DNA of 64,000 nucleotides. It comes from Paenibacillus glucanolyticus NBRC 15330 (GTDB lineage Bacteria; Bacillota; Bacilli; Paenibacillales; Paenibacillaceae). Location: positions 124,001 to 188,000 of the forward strand of contig NZ_BIMC01000001.1 of assembly GCF_004000885.1 (NCBI RefSeq). The letters run 5' to 3'. A model generated the notes under the pieces. That model had not been told where the DNA came from. It made no database searches and saw nothing but the letters and a program-made list of their open reading frames with translations. Within the stretch, counting starts at the first letter, position 1; each line of letters opens with the position of its first letter. The position numbers and the translations under genes were made by a program. Positions 25,640-34,068 of this stretch are shown here, piece by piece.

Positions 25640-25757
25640 GGGATAGAAATGAAGGTGTGAAAGCTTCAAGGATGTCCGTTTTTTACAATCCTTTATTGCC
25701 GAAATCAACGAAAATGAGTAAGTGGTTATGATAATGATGTACAGGAGGTCATGCAAA

Positions 25758-26171
25758 ATGAGAGCAAGCATATCCGTATTGACACTTGGCGTTGATGATC
25801 TTGAGCGCTCACTAAAGTTTTATCGGGATGGGCTCGGTCTTCCGACCGAAGGGATCATTGGGACTGAATTTGAGCATGGAGCGGTAGCGTTCTTTGACTT
25901 GCAGGCGGGCGTGAAGCTGGCGATATGGAATCGCAAAGACCTGTCGATTGAAGCGAATGTTCCTTTGTCTCCTGTGAGTTCCTCAGAGTTAACCATCGGA
26001 CACAATGTGGGCAGCAAGGAAGAAGTGGATGAGGTGATGGAACAAGCCAAAAGGGCGGGAGCTGCGATTACCGTGCCGGCACAAGACACATTCTGGGGAG
26101 GATACTCCGGTCATTTTCTCGATCCGGACGGACATCTCTGGGAGGTTTGCTGGAATCCTAATTGGGCTTGA
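25758..26171 (+). CDS. VOC family protein
   Basis: A 137-residue vicinal-oxygen-chelate protein with LTLGVDDLERSLKFYRDGLGLP at its start, FEHGAVAFFDLQAGVKLAIW in the middle and GGYSGHFLDPDGHLWEVCWNP at its end (last metal-binding Glu). Members include glyoxalase I and fosfomycin/bleomycin resistance proteins; the specific role is unknown. ATG 25758 follows AGGAGG at 9 nt. Confidence 0.85.
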   Translation: MRASISVLTLGVDDLERSLKFYRDGLGLPTEGIIGTEFEHGAVAFFDLQAGVKLAIWNRKDLSIEANVPLSPVSSSELTIGHNVGSKEEVDEVMEQAKRAGAAITVPAQDTFWGGYSGHFLDPDGHLWEVCWNPNWA

Positions 26172-26197
26172 CTATGTTGTAAGGGATATGATAAATT
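26168..26197 (+). promoter_or_regulatory. Promoter of the pbuE riboswitch transcript
   Basis: TTGACT (26168-26173) is followed after 16-18 nt by GATAAA/TAAATT (26190-26197). This places the RNA start about 35 nt before the aptamer. The hexamer at -10 is weak. Confidence 0.45.
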
Positions 26198-26235
26198 AAT
26201 CATCGATTGTTGCGCAACGGAACTGAATATTTGAA

Positions 26236-26303
26236 TTTGAATGTATAACCTCATTAATATGGTCTGAGGGTCTCTACCAGGAACCGTAAAATCCTGATTA
26301 CAG
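26236..26303 (+). ncRNA. Purine (adenine-type) riboswitch aptamer
   Basis: The purine aptamer core is readable: TATAACC (J1/2), P2 CCTCA / TGAGG enclosing TTAATATGGTC, J2/3 GTCTCTACC, P3 CAGGA / TCCTG with loop ACCGTAAAA, and J3/1 GATTAC. The specificity base, C in guanine aptamers (GACTA), is T here (GATTA), which predicts adenine recognition. It precedes a PbuE homologue, as the adenine switch does in Bacillus subtilis. Confidence 0.88.
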
Positions 26304-26344
26304 AAAATGTATCTCATTTTTTGTAATCGGGATTTATTTTTTTT
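26288..26344 (+). terminator. Riboswitch-controlled terminator
   Basis: AAATCCTGATTACAGAAAATG and CATTTTTTGTAATCGGGATTT form a long stem followed by eight or more T's. The 5' arm is the 3' half of aptamer P3/J3/1/P1, so aptamer and terminator are mutually exclusive. Adenine binding should prevent termination (an ON switch). Confidence 0.88.
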
Positions 26345-26393
26345 GGTTGACTATAAGCAAATTTGACTTCGAAGAAAGGGGATTTCATTCCAG

Positions 26394-27557
26394 ATGAATC
26401 TGAAAGTATTAATTCTAGCGATTTCAACCATATCCGTGGGATTGGTAGAACTTATTGTTGGCGGAATTCTGCCGCTGATTGCAGATGATTTAAACATTTC
26501 GCTTGGCACGGCAGGGCAATTGATTACGGTATTCGCATTGGTCTATGCGATTTCGGGACCGGTTCTCCTTGCACTTACGGCAAAGGTGGAACGCAAACGG
26601 CTCTATATCATTTCCTTATTTGTATTCTTCATCGGTAACTTGCTGGCGTACGTGAGCCCGAACTTTGTGCTGCTGATGGGTGCCAGAATATTAACTGCTA
26701 TGAGTACTGCTCTTATCATCGTCTTATCGCTTACGATTACAGCTAAAGTCGTTGAACCCGCACATCGTGCAAAAGCACTGGGCGTTATCTATATGGGGAT
26801 TAGCTCGTCATTGGTGCTTGGGGTGCCGCTTGGTATTTTAATCAGTGAAGCTTTTGGATGGAGAGTATTGTTCCTTGGCATCGGCATTCTGTCCATCGGT
26901 TCCATGGTGCTGATCTATATGTTCCTGGATCGGATCAAGCCTGAAAATGTAATACCGTTGTCTCAGCAGATCAAAGCGCTGGGCAAGTCCAAAATCGCTG
27001 GTGCCCATCTGGCGACCTTGTTTATGCTGGCAGGGCATTACACCATTTACGCTTATTTTACGCCATTTCTCGAATCGGAACTCGGCTTGACTCCGTACTG
27101 GATCAGCATTTGTTACTTCCTGTTCGGACTGTCGGCCGTTGGAGGCGGGGCGTTCGGAGGCGCACTTGCCGATCGGATCGGATCACACAAGAGTATCGTG
27201 ATTATCATCACTTCTTTTATCCTGGTGCTGTTCCTGCTGCCCTTCTCAACGTTCTCGATTGGTGTATTTTTAGTCGTGATGATGGTATGGGGCGCATTAA
27301 GCTGGAGCCTGGCTCCGCCACTGCAAAATTACCTGATTCAAGTCGATCCCGCTTCGTCCGATATTCAGCAGAGCTTCAACAATTCCGCGCTGCAAATCGG
27401 AATCGCGATGGGATCAGCAATCGGAGGGCTCGTATTGGAACAGGGCGGCTCGGTTGCCAGCACGGCTTGGGTAGGCGGAGGAGTCGTTATAGTGGCATTG
27501 GTCTGTGCTGTCTATTCCTTAACAAGACCTGCGCTGGCATTGAAGGCTGACAAATAG
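26394..27557 (+). CDS. pbuE: Purine base/nucleoside efflux pump PbuE (MFS)
   Basis: A 387-residue, 12-TM major facilitator. From memory it is closely similar to B. subtilis PbuE throughout: [75 protein letters not shown], and [20 protein letters not shown] near the end. PbuE exports hypoxanthine, adenine and related bases and protects against toxic purine analogues. The upstream adenine riboswitch with competing terminator strongly supports the identification. It is monocistronic; a weak terminator follows at 27584. Confidence 0.92.
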   Translation: MNLKVLILAISTISVGLVELIVGGILPLIADDLNISLGTAGQLITVFALVYAISGPVLLALTAKVERKRLYIISLFVFFIGNLLAYVSPNFVLLMGARILTAMSTALIIVLSLTITAKVVEPAHRAKALGVIYMGISSSLVLGVPLGILISEAFGWRVLFLGIGILSIGSMVLIYMFLDRIKPENVIPLSQQIKALGKSKIAGAHLATLFMLAGHYTIYAYFTPFLESELGLTPYWISICYFLFGLSAVGGGAFGGALADRIGSHKSIVIIITSFILVLFLLPFSTFSIGVFLVVMMVWGALSWSLAPPLQNYLIQVDPASSDIQQSFNNSALQIGIAMGSAIGGLVLEQGGSVASTAWVGGGVVIVALVCAVYSLTRPALALKADK

Positions 27558-27583
27558 TCTATGATGTAATTGATTGTTATCAA

Positions 27584-27612
27584 AGCAGTTGTCATCATGG
27601 CAGCTGTTTTTT
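27584..27612 (+). terminator. Probable terminator after pbuE
   Basis: AGCAGTTG (27584-27591) pairs with CAGCTGTT (27601-27608) with two G-U pairs, followed by T's. Confidence 0.55.
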
Positions 27613-27737
27613 AACATCCTCGCTCCAAAAAAAGCAGGTGCCTATCTAACCATTGCTTGTTATCGAGATACTCGAACGAATTCTGACTGAGAGGGCGCTT
27701 AAACAGCAAGTCCTCTTTTTTTAAAATTAATCCCTAC

Positions 27738-27806
27738 TTGACAGGTGTCATTAATTGGTTTAATCTAAGCGACAAGCAATTTCATTTAGCCATCATTAAA
27801 TGATGG
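27738..27806 (+). promoter_or_regulatory. Promoter and palindromic operator of the marR-asst-ssu operon
   Basis: TTGACA (27738-27743), 17 nt and TAATCT (27761-27766) form a plausible promoter. A perfect 8-1-8 palindrome CCATCATT-A-AATGATGG (27790-27806) lies just downstream of the expected start, a position suited to repression. With a MarR-type regulator as first gene, autoregulation is a reasonable inference. The long leader (~240 nt) to marR is otherwise unexplained. Confidence 0.5.
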
Positions 27807-28012
27807 TTCATTATCTCAGTATTAAACAATATGATCAGCCGATTGGTCCACCAAAGGCTCCTGTTTACTGTTTTTCGTGATGCAGCGAGAAGCGTAAATA
27901 GGGGCCTTTCTGTATATTTATAACGACCACACCAGGTTGTAGTGAGAACAAACCCATAGGCTGATACATAGGGGTTGGCATACGGAGGTGTATGACCCGG
28001 GAGAGGAGCGGC

Positions 28013-28555
28013 ATGGAAGAGAAGGATTGGGCATTGCTGGAGGAAGCCGATTGGCATTTTCGCAGGATGGTTCGCAGATTCGTGAAGGAGCGCGACAAAA
28101 TATCAGTGGAAGGCATTTCGTTACCCGGCCTGTTGATTCTAAATACGATACATCGCGATGGGGAACAGAGACTGGGCGAGTTAGCCGAAGAGCTGGACTT
28201 CACATCCGGGGCGGTCACGGCTTTATGTGACAAACTGGAGGCTGGCGGGTTTGCGGTTAGAAGGCGGAGCGAGACCGACCGGAGATCGATTGCGCTTGCC
28301 ATCACGGATGCGGGAAAAGAGATGCTGAAGCGTAACGAAAACATGGGCGGGTATATGATTGAAGTCGTTTTCGGGGCGTTCTCGCAAGATGAGTTAAGTG
28401 ATCAAATCGCTTTTTTTAAACAGCTGAATAATCGTCTGGAAGGATTTGCGGACTCCGTACTCGAGCAGACCCATTCATCTGATAAATTATCCGCAGACAT
28501 TTCACAGACGAACGTAAGCCATCCGAAGCGTACGAACAAATTTATCTCTTATTGA
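28013..28555 (+). CDS. MarR family transcriptional regulator
   Basis: A 180-residue winged-helix regulator. SLPGLLILNTIHRDGEQRLGELAEELDF, TSGAVTALCDKLEAGGF (recognition helix) and VRRRSETDRRSIALAITDAGKE (wing with conserved D-R-R) are standard MarR features. A 40-residue polar C-terminal tail is longer than usual. It heads a probable operon with the arylsulfotransferase-like and ABC importer genes, and likely binds the palindrome at 27790-27806. The start could be ATG 28013 or ATG 27992; neither has ideal SD spacing. Confidence 0.85.
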   Translation: MEEKDWALLEEADWHFRRMVRRFVKERDKISVEGISLPGLLILNTIHRDGEQRLGELAEELDFTSGAVTALCDKLEAGGFAVRRRSETDRRSIALAITDAGKEMLKRNENMGGYMIEVVFGAFSQDELSDQIAFFKQLNNRLEGFADSVLEQTHSSDKLSADISQTNVSHPKRTNKFISY

Positions 28556-28591
28556 ATCTATTCATTAATCAACGAAAGGGAGTAGAGAACG

Positions 28592-30046
28592 ATGGGACAT
28601 CCGACGATTTATCCAACAGGTACAACGGTATATAACCCTGCGAAGGCATGGAGCGGTTACACGATTTATCAAGCGGCGGAGACAGGTGCGCTATTAATCG
28701 ACATGAACGGCAGAGAGGTTCATTTGTGGAAGGGGCTTCGCGGGTTTCCGAATAAGCTGTTCCCGGGAGGGTATGTCCTTGGCAGTACATCCGAGCGTGA
28801 TCCGAAATACGGATTTCAGGATGAGACCAATCTGGTGCAGGTGGACTGGGACGGCAATATCGTCTGGAAGTTTGATCGCTATGAATACATAGAGGACCCC
28901 GGACATCCGGCTCAGTGGATGGCTCGCCAGCATCATGACTACCAGCGTGAGGGGAATCCCGTCGGTTATTATGTTCCGGGGCAAGAACCGAAGGTAGATT
29001 CCGGTAACACCCTTATTCTGGCGCATAAAAATGTGAAGCGTTCCGATATATCCGATATTGAGCTGCTCGATGACACGATTATCGAAGTGGATTGGGAAGG
29101 AAACGTAATCTGGGAGTGGGCGGTCAGCGACCACTTCCATGAGCTCGGATTTGATGAGGATGCCAAGCTGGCATTATCCCGTGATCCCAATACCCGTGGC
29201 TTCGGCGCCCACGCAGGGGATTGGATGCACATCAATTCGGCCTCGGTGCTCGGCCCTAACAAGTTCTATGACGCAGGAGACGAACGGTTCCATCCCGACA
29301 ATATCATCTGGGACGCACGGGAGAGCAATATCATTGCCATCATTGATAAAAGCACCGGGAATATCGTGTGGAGACTTGGCCCCGACTATTCAACCGCGGA
29401 AACCAAGCATATCGGCTGGATCATCGGCCAGCATCATGCCCATCTCATTCCGAAGGGCCTTCCGGGAGAAGGCAACATCCTGATCTTCGACAACGGCGGC
29501 TGGGGCGGGTATGGACGGCCAAACCCCGAATCGGAGGATGGGTTGAAAATCGCCCGTCGCGACCATTCCCGCATTCTGGAGATTAACCCGGTCACTTTGG
29601 AGATTGAATGGCAGTATACACCAACAGAGGCCGGCTTTCAGGCTCCGCTCGATTCTTATCGCTTCTACAGCCCCTATATCAGTTCGGCCCAGCGGCTTCC
29701 CAATGGCAACACATTGATAACCGAAGGCGCAGACGGTCGGATATTCGAAGTGACAAGAGAATTTGAGCTGGTGTGGGAATATATCTCTCCTTATAAGAAC
29801 AGCCGCAACTCCAACATGGTGTATCGAGCTTACCGGGTTCCATATGAATGGGTGCCTCAGCTCGATTTGCCTGTGGAAACGGAAATCGTGCCGATCGATG
29901 TTGCCGATTACCGCCTTCCGGGCGCGGCGCCCAGAGGTGCCGTAACCAGTGTGGAGGTTGAGGGTACGATCTCGTATGGAGAAGGCGCGCTTTGCGTAGC
30001 CCGAACGGATGAAGTCATGCAGAAAGAAAGGGAGCGCGATGAATAG
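28592..30046 (+). CDS. Aryl-sulfate sulfotransferase-like beta-propeller protein
   Basis: A 484-residue protein without a signal peptide. Repeated blade motifs (DWDGNIVWKFDR, DWEGNVIWEWAV, STGNIVWRLGP, TLEIEWQYTP, EFELVWEYISP) mark a six-bladed arylsulfotransferase-type beta-propeller. Conserved His clusters QHHDYQ, GQHHAHLIP and DHSRILEINP resemble the active-site His residues of ASST, which moves sulfate between phenols through a sulfohistidine. ASSTs of Gram-negative bacteria are periplasmic; this one appears cytoplasmic. It is followed, with an 8-nt overlap, by an SsuA-like gene, suggesting a role in sulfur scavenging from aromatic sulfates or sulfonates. Confidence 0.72.
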   Translation: MGHPTIYPTGTTVYNPAKAWSGYTIYQAAETGALLIDMNGREVHLWKGLRGFPNKLFPGGYVLGSTSERDPKYGFQDETNLVQVDWDGNIVWKFDRYEYIEDPGHPAQWMARQHHDYQREGNPVGYYVPGQEPKVDSGNTLILAHKNVKRSDISDIELLDDTIIEVDWEGNVIWEWAVSDHFHELGFDEDAKLALSRDPNTRGFGAHAGDWMHINSASVLGPNKFYDAGDERFHPDNIIWDARESNIIAIIDKSTGNIVWRLGPDYSTAETKHIGWIIGQHHAHLIPKGLPGEGNILIFDNGGWGGYGRPNPESEDGLKIARRDHSRILEINPVTLEIEWQYTPTEAGFQAPLDSYRFYSPYISSAQRLPNGNTLITEGADGRIFEVTREFELVWEYISPYKNSRNSNMVYRAYRVPYEWVPQLDLPVETEIVPIDVADYRLPGAAPRGAVTSVEVEGTISYGEGALCVARTDEVMQKERERDE

Positions 30047-31055
30047 AAGCCGACATATTTGGAAGCGTTGGAGTGTTCTGCTGCTGGGTACAATTCTCGC
30101 GGCCAGCGTACTTGGTGCTTGCGGAAACGCCTCAGGCGATCAGCAAGGAAGCCGCCTCAAACTGAAAATCGCCGATATCTCCACAAATACCGTATTCCGA
30201 GTGGCAAAAAACAAAGGGATCTTCGAGAAGCATGGAATTGATGCGGAACTGGTAAACTTCGCCACGCCGGCAGAAGGCGTTAACTCCTTATTCATCAAGC
30301 AGGTGGACGTGGCATTCGGAGCTGATTTTCCACTTCTGAATGCTGTCAGCAAAGGCGATTACTCCATATTCGCTTCGTCCGGGACAGCGACGGACCTGAG
30401 TGCAAGTGAATGGAAGCTGTTCGTTCGTCAAGAAATCGGCAGTGCAGCTGAGCTGAAGGGTAAAAAGCTAAGCTTCTCCAGGGGGACGTTCGTGCCTTAT
30501 CTATGGGACGTTTACCTTGGGGAAAACGGGGTGGCCCTGTCCGATGTGGAGTTAATCGGTCAGGGTGGTTTTGACGAAGCTTACGTAGCGCTCAAAAAAG
30601 GCGAGATTGACGCGGCTTGGGTATACGGTGCGGTGCTGAACGAGAAGTTTGGCGCGCTTGCGGAAGCGAAAGAGCTGTCGGATATGTCGAAAACCCCGGT
30701 ACGGCTCGGAACAGGACTGATCGCTTCAAACGAGCTGCTGGAGGGCCATAGGGAAGTTTTCGTCCAGTTTCTGAAGGCGCTGGATGAAGCATCAATTTAT
30801 GCCCAGGCCCATCCGGAGGAAACCGCCGACATCATGTATGAGGAAGTCAAGCAGCCGAGAGAAGCCACCTTAAAGGATCTGCCGAAGAATCCATGGAAGC
30901 TTGGATTTACGGATAAGGCCTATGCAGGATTACAGGGCCAGAAGGATTATATGGTAGCTAACGGGATGATCGAGCAAGATTTTGAGTTGAACGATAAATT
31001 GAATTTGGATTTGGTAAGAGAAGCATTCCCGGAACGTGTAATCGATTTAAAGTAA
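30039..31055 (+). CDS. ssuA: ABC transporter substrate-binding lipoprotein, SsuA/NMT1-like
   Basis: A 338-residue periplasmic-binding-protein fold. A lipoprotein signal (RSRHIWKRWSVLLLGTILAA, lipobox VLGAC at ~24) is followed by LKIADISTNTVFRVAKNKGIFEKHGID and VNSLFIKQVDVAFGADFPLL. This is the NMT1/THI5-like fold used for aliphatic sulfonates, taurine, nitrate and thiamine precursors. ATG 30039 overlaps the upstream stop by 8 nt after AAGGGAG, indicating translational coupling. The ligand is inferred from the adjacent arylsulfotransferase-like gene. Confidence 0.8.
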   Translation: MNRSRHIWKRWSVLLLGTILAASVLGACGNASGDQQGSRLKLKIADISTNTVFRVAKNKGIFEKHGIDAELVNFATPAEGVNSLFIKQVDVAFGADFPLLNAVSKGDYSIFASSGTATDLSASEWKLFVRQEIGSAAELKGKKLSFSRGTFVPYLWDVYLGENGVALSDVELIGQGGFDEAYVALKKGEIDAAWVYGAVLNEKFGALAEAKELSDMSKTPVRLGTGLIASNELLEGHREVFVQFLKALDEASIYAQAHPEETADIMYEEVKQPREATLKDLPKNPWKLGFTDKAYAGLQGQKDYMVANGMIEQDFELNDKLNLDLVREAFPERVIDLK

Positions 31056-31068
31056 GGAGATGAAGGCG

Positions 31069-31845
31069 ATGAGAGCCGTGTCAAGGCAGAATGAAATCCA
31101 TATCGAACGGTTGAATAAGAGCTACGCACAGCCCACAGCCGGTGATTTGCATTATATTATCCAGGACGTCAATCTGGCGGTAAAGGGCGGGGAGTTCTTT
31201 GTGCTGCTGGGTCCGAGCGGGTGTGGGAAGTCGACGCTGCTCAGTCTGATTGCGGGCTTCGTATCCAAGACCTCCGGTCAAGTGAGAGTGGGGGAGAAGG
31301 AGGTAGAGCGCCCGGGCCAAGACCGCGCGGTTGTATTCCAGCAGGCAGATTCTTCGTTGTTTCCATGGCTTACCGTTAGAGAAAATGTGGAATTCGGTCT
31401 CCGCATGAAACGAATTCCTGCGGCGAAGAGAAAGGAAATATCCAATCAGTTCATCTCGCTGGTGGGGCTTTCAGGCCATGAGAGCAAATATCCAAGAGAG
31501 CTGTCGGGCGGGATGAAACAGCGCGTACAGCTTGCTCGGGTACTATCCAATGATCCCGCGATTCTGCTTATGGATGAACCCTTCGGCGCATTGGACGCCA
31601 TGACAAGGCGAACGATGCAGCGGGAATTGGTGCGGATATGGCAGGACACGGACAAAACCGTTATCTTCGTGACGCATGATATTCAGGAGGCGCTTCTGCT
31701 GGGGGGACGAATCGGCATCATGTCAGCGGGTCCATCCTCCCGGATAACGGACATCTACGAGGTGCCGCTTGCCTATCCGAGAGACTTGTCAGATCCCGAC
31801 TTTCATACGCTGTACAACCAAATCCAATCGCACTTTGATGAGTAG
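31069..31845 (+). CDS. ssuB: ABC transporter ATP-binding protein, SsuB/TauB-like
   Basis: A 258-residue ATPase. Walker A is GPSGCGKST, the Q-loop is VFQQADSSLFPWLTVRENV, the signature is LSGGMKQR and Walker B is ILLMDEPFGALD, followed by FVTHDIQEALLLGGRI. The pattern is typical of sulfonate/nitrate/taurine importers. ATG 31069 has AAGGAG at 9 nt; an ATG at 31060 directly abuts the site and is unlikely. Confidence 0.88.
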   Translation: MRAVSRQNEIHIERLNKSYAQPTAGDLHYIIQDVNLAVKGGEFFVLLGPSGCGKSTLLSLIAGFVSKTSGQVRVGEKEVERPGQDRAVVFQQADSSLFPWLTVRENVEFGLRMKRIPAAKRKEISNQFISLVGLSGHESKYPRELSGGMKQRVQLARVLSNDPAILLMDEPFGALDAMTRRTMQRELVRIWQDTDKTVIFVTHDIQEALLLGGRIGIMSAGPSSRITDIYEVPLAYPRDLSDPDFHTLYNQIQSHFDE

Positions 31846-31863
31846 AGGGAAGGTGAAGACCAC

Positions 31864-32640
31864 ATGAGCAACAGACTAAAAAAAGGGTTGCTGCACATCC
31901 TGTTCTGGTTGGCCGGACTTGGGATATGGCAGCTGCTGTCCCTTGTGTACGGACCCGAAATTCTGCCGGGACCGATCTATACTGCGAAAGGCGGATACGA
32001 ACTGTTGATGGATGGCACCTTGTTACAGTACATCGGAATCAGTTCATACCGGGTGCTGCTCGGGTGGACGCTTGGGAGTCTGATCGCGATCCCGGTTGGA
32101 CTGGTTATCGGCAAGGTTGGGACGATTCGGGTCTTTGCGGAACCGTTTCTTAATTTCATCCGGTTCATTCCGCCCATCGCATTCATCACTTTATTCCTGG
32201 TATGGTTCGGGATTGGAGAGACATCCAAAATCATGCTTATTCTGTATGCGACCTTTTTCATCGTGGTCCTGAACACGTTGACCGGAGTCTTGGCAGTGGA
32301 AGAGGATAAGATAAGGTCCGCCCGCAGCATGGGTGCTTCGGAGTGGCAGATTGTGCTTCATGTGATCATACCTGCAACGGTACCGTACATGTTCACCGGC
32401 ATTCGGCTTGCGATGGGAACATCGTTCATGGCCATCATCGGAGCAGAGATGATTGCTTCCAATGAAGGAGTGGGTTATCTGATCTGGAATTCACGTTTGT
32501 TCTTCCGTACGGACTGGATTTTTGTCGGGCTGATCTGCCTCGGATTCATGGGATTCTTGACAGATCGTACTGTCGGATTGCTGGGCCGAAAGCTGCTGTC
32601 CCGATACGGCGTAGTCAGCGCAAATTCATTGCGACGGTGA
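31864..32640 (+). CDS. ssuC: ABC transporter permease, SsuC/TauC-like
   Basis: A 258-residue inner-membrane permease with about six TM segments. YRVLLGWTLGSLIAIPVGLV, FIRFIPPIAFITLFLVWFG and the EAA-type loop ARSMGASEWQIVLHVIIPATVPY (coupling to the ATPase) are characteristic of BPD-type permeases for sulfonate, nitrate or taurine. It is the last gene of the operon and is followed by a strong terminator. Confidence 0.88.
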   Translation: MSNRLKKGLLHILFWLAGLGIWQLLSLVYGPEILPGPIYTAKGGYELLMDGTLLQYIGISSYRVLLGWTLGSLIAIPVGLVIGKVGTIRVFAEPFLNFIRFIPPIAFITLFLVWFGIGETSKIMLILYATFFIVVLNTLTGVLAVEEDKIRSARSMGASEWQIVLHVIIPATVPYMFTGIRLAMGTSFMAIIGAEMIASNEGVGYLIWNSRLFFRTDWIFVGLICLGFMGFLTDRTVGLLGRKLLSRYGVVSANSLRR

Positions 32641-32663
32641 AGAGATGGCTTCATACACAACGT

Positions 32664-32692
32664 AACGCACCCTCTGATAGAGGGTGCGTTTT
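32664..32692. terminator. Intrinsic terminator after ssuC
   Basis: AACGCACCCTCT and AGAGGGTGCGTT form a perfect stem with a 3-nt loop, then T's. It is convergent with the XRE-cupin gene. Confidence 0.85.
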
Positions 32693-32717
32693 GCGTCTAT
32701 GAAATTCACACTCACTG

Positions 32718-33278
32718 TTACTTGGGATAATGGATAACCATGCTCAAGCGATTCATGGAATCGCCGGAATTGTGGTACACATGGGGCTTGTCTGCTGTGA
32801 ATCGAATCGCTTCACCATGGCCCACCGTATATTCTTCGTTATCGATGCGCACCGTAAGTTCTCCTTGGAATACGGTGATAAACTCCTCAGTACCTTCGAT
32901 ATGGGACTCGGCGGTAAGATAACCGCCCTTGTCCATTTCGAGGGAATACATCTCAAAGCGCCGTCCGTCCTCAAAAGGGAAATGCGGATAAATCCGAATT
33001 TTTCCATTATCTTCTATTAGTGCCTGCGCGTCATCCCTTGATACCACGACCGTATTCGAGTAGGGTTCATGGATCAGGGAAGTGAATGAAAGCTTCAGCC
33101 CGTTCGCAATCTTCCATACGGTTGTGATGGAGGGACTGGATTCGCCGCGTTCAATCTGCCCCAGCATGGTCTTGCTGATTCCGGACAGTTCCGCGACTTT
33201 ATCCAGACTGAGCTTTCTTTGCTCTCTGAGACTCTTCAAATTATGAGCCAATATAAGATGAATGGGTTTCAACGTCAT
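32718..33278 (-). CDS. XRE-family regulator with C-terminal cupin domain
   Basis: A 186-residue regulator. The N-terminal helix-turn-helix (LKSLREQRKLSLDKVAELSG, MLGQIERGESSPSITTVWKIA) is followed by a cupin domain (~75-186: EGTEEFITVFQGELTVRI, GEAIRFTADKPHVYHN). Such XRE-cupin regulators commonly control adjacent amino acid or metabolite exporter genes and sense a small ligand through the cupin. The divergent LysE-type gene is the probable target. ATG 33278 has AAGGTGG close upstream. Confidence 0.87.
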   Translation of the reverse strand: MTLKPIHLILAHNLKSLREQRKLSLDKVAELSGISKTMLGQIERGESSPSITTVWKIANGLKLSFTSLIHEPYSNTVVVSRDDAQALIEDNGKIRIYPHFPFEDGRRFEMYSLEMDKGGYLTAESHIEGTEEFITVFQGELTVRIDNEEYTVGHGEAIRFTADKPHVYHNSGDSMNRLSMVIHYPK

Positions 33279-33300
33279 CAACCACCTTCGTGCACATATT

Positions 33301-33353
33301 GTACGCTATAACATACTTATGTATAATCATAACGTACGGACGTTATAACGTAC
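33301..33353. promoter_or_regulatory. Operator-like repeats between XRE-cupin and lysE
   Basis: GTACGCTATAAC (33301-33312) and GTTATAACGTAC (33342-33353) are inverted copies with one mismatch. Within them TAACGT-ACGG-ACGTTA (33330-33345) is a perfect palindrome. All share the core ATAACGTAC. They lie in the 120-bp divergent promoter region, well placed for XRE binding. Confidence 0.55.
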
Positions 33354-33397
33354 AGTTCATTACATTATATCATACATACAAGAAAGGGGTGGGTAGT

Positions 33398-33985
33398 TTG
33401 TTTATCGTTCCGCTGTTGACCTATGCGATTGTCGCTTCATTCACGCCAGGTCCCAACAACATCATTTCAATGACCAACGCACGAAGTCATGGTTTTAGAA
33501 AAACGCTGCAATTTATAGGAGGGGTAGCCGCCGGATGTTTGGTCATTATGCTGCTCTCCAGTTATTTCAATCTGGTATTATATCAATTCATCCCGAAGAT
33601 CAAATTCACAATGAATATCATTGGATGTCTGTATATGCTCTATCTGGCCGTAAAAATCATACGCAGCCAACCACAGGAGCAGGACGATAAGGAGGAGGGC
33701 TTCAACAGCTTTTTCTTCGGATTCGTCTTCCAGTTCATCAATCCCAAGGTCATTTTATACGGAATTACGGCGATTTCAACATTCGTTATTCCTTTCTATT
33801 CATCGCATGCCCATCTGGCATTATTCTCGATGATACTCACGCTTGTCGGCATCTGCGCTAACATGACCTGGGCTTTATGCGGTTCGCTGTTTCAGAGCCT
33901 TTTGTCCCGATATGAACGCCCATTCAATATACTTATGGGGCTGCTTCTCATTTATAGCGCCTTTTCTGTCTTTACGGTGAGCTGA
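33398..33985 (+). CDS. LysE family amino acid exporter
   Basis: A 195-residue, six-TM transporter of the LysE/RhtB superfamily. It starts LFIVPLLTYAIVASFTPGPN with the conserved TPGPNN motif, and FVFQFINPKVILYGI is the family's second signature. It likely exports an amino acid or related metabolite. The open frame extends upstream to 33290, but the conserved N-terminus begins at TTG 33398, preceded by AAGGGGTGG. Control by the divergent XRE-cupin protein is inferred. Confidence 0.82.
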   Translation: MFIVPLLTYAIVASFTPGPNNIISMTNARSHGFRKTLQFIGGVAAGCLVIMLLSSYFNLVLYQFIPKIKFTMNIIGCLYMLYLAVKIIRSQPQEQDDKEEGFNSFFFGFVFQFINPKVILYGITAISTFVIPFYSSHAHLALFSMILTLVGICANMTWALCGSLFQSLLSRYERPFNILMGLLLIYSAFSVFTVS

Positions 33986-34026
33986 TTTTGTCATCAGTGA
34001 TCATAACATTATCCCTGTGCTGAACG

Positions 34027-34062
34027 AAAAAAGGCCTCACGGATCATGGATCCGCAAAGCCT
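34027..34062. terminator. Terminator between lysE and ldh
   Basis: On the minus strand AAGGC TTT GCGGATC cat GATCCG tga GCCTT forms an imperfect stem followed by six T's. It primarily terminates ldh and possibly the convergent lysE transcript. Confidence 0.75.
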
Positions 34063-34068
34063 TGGGCG

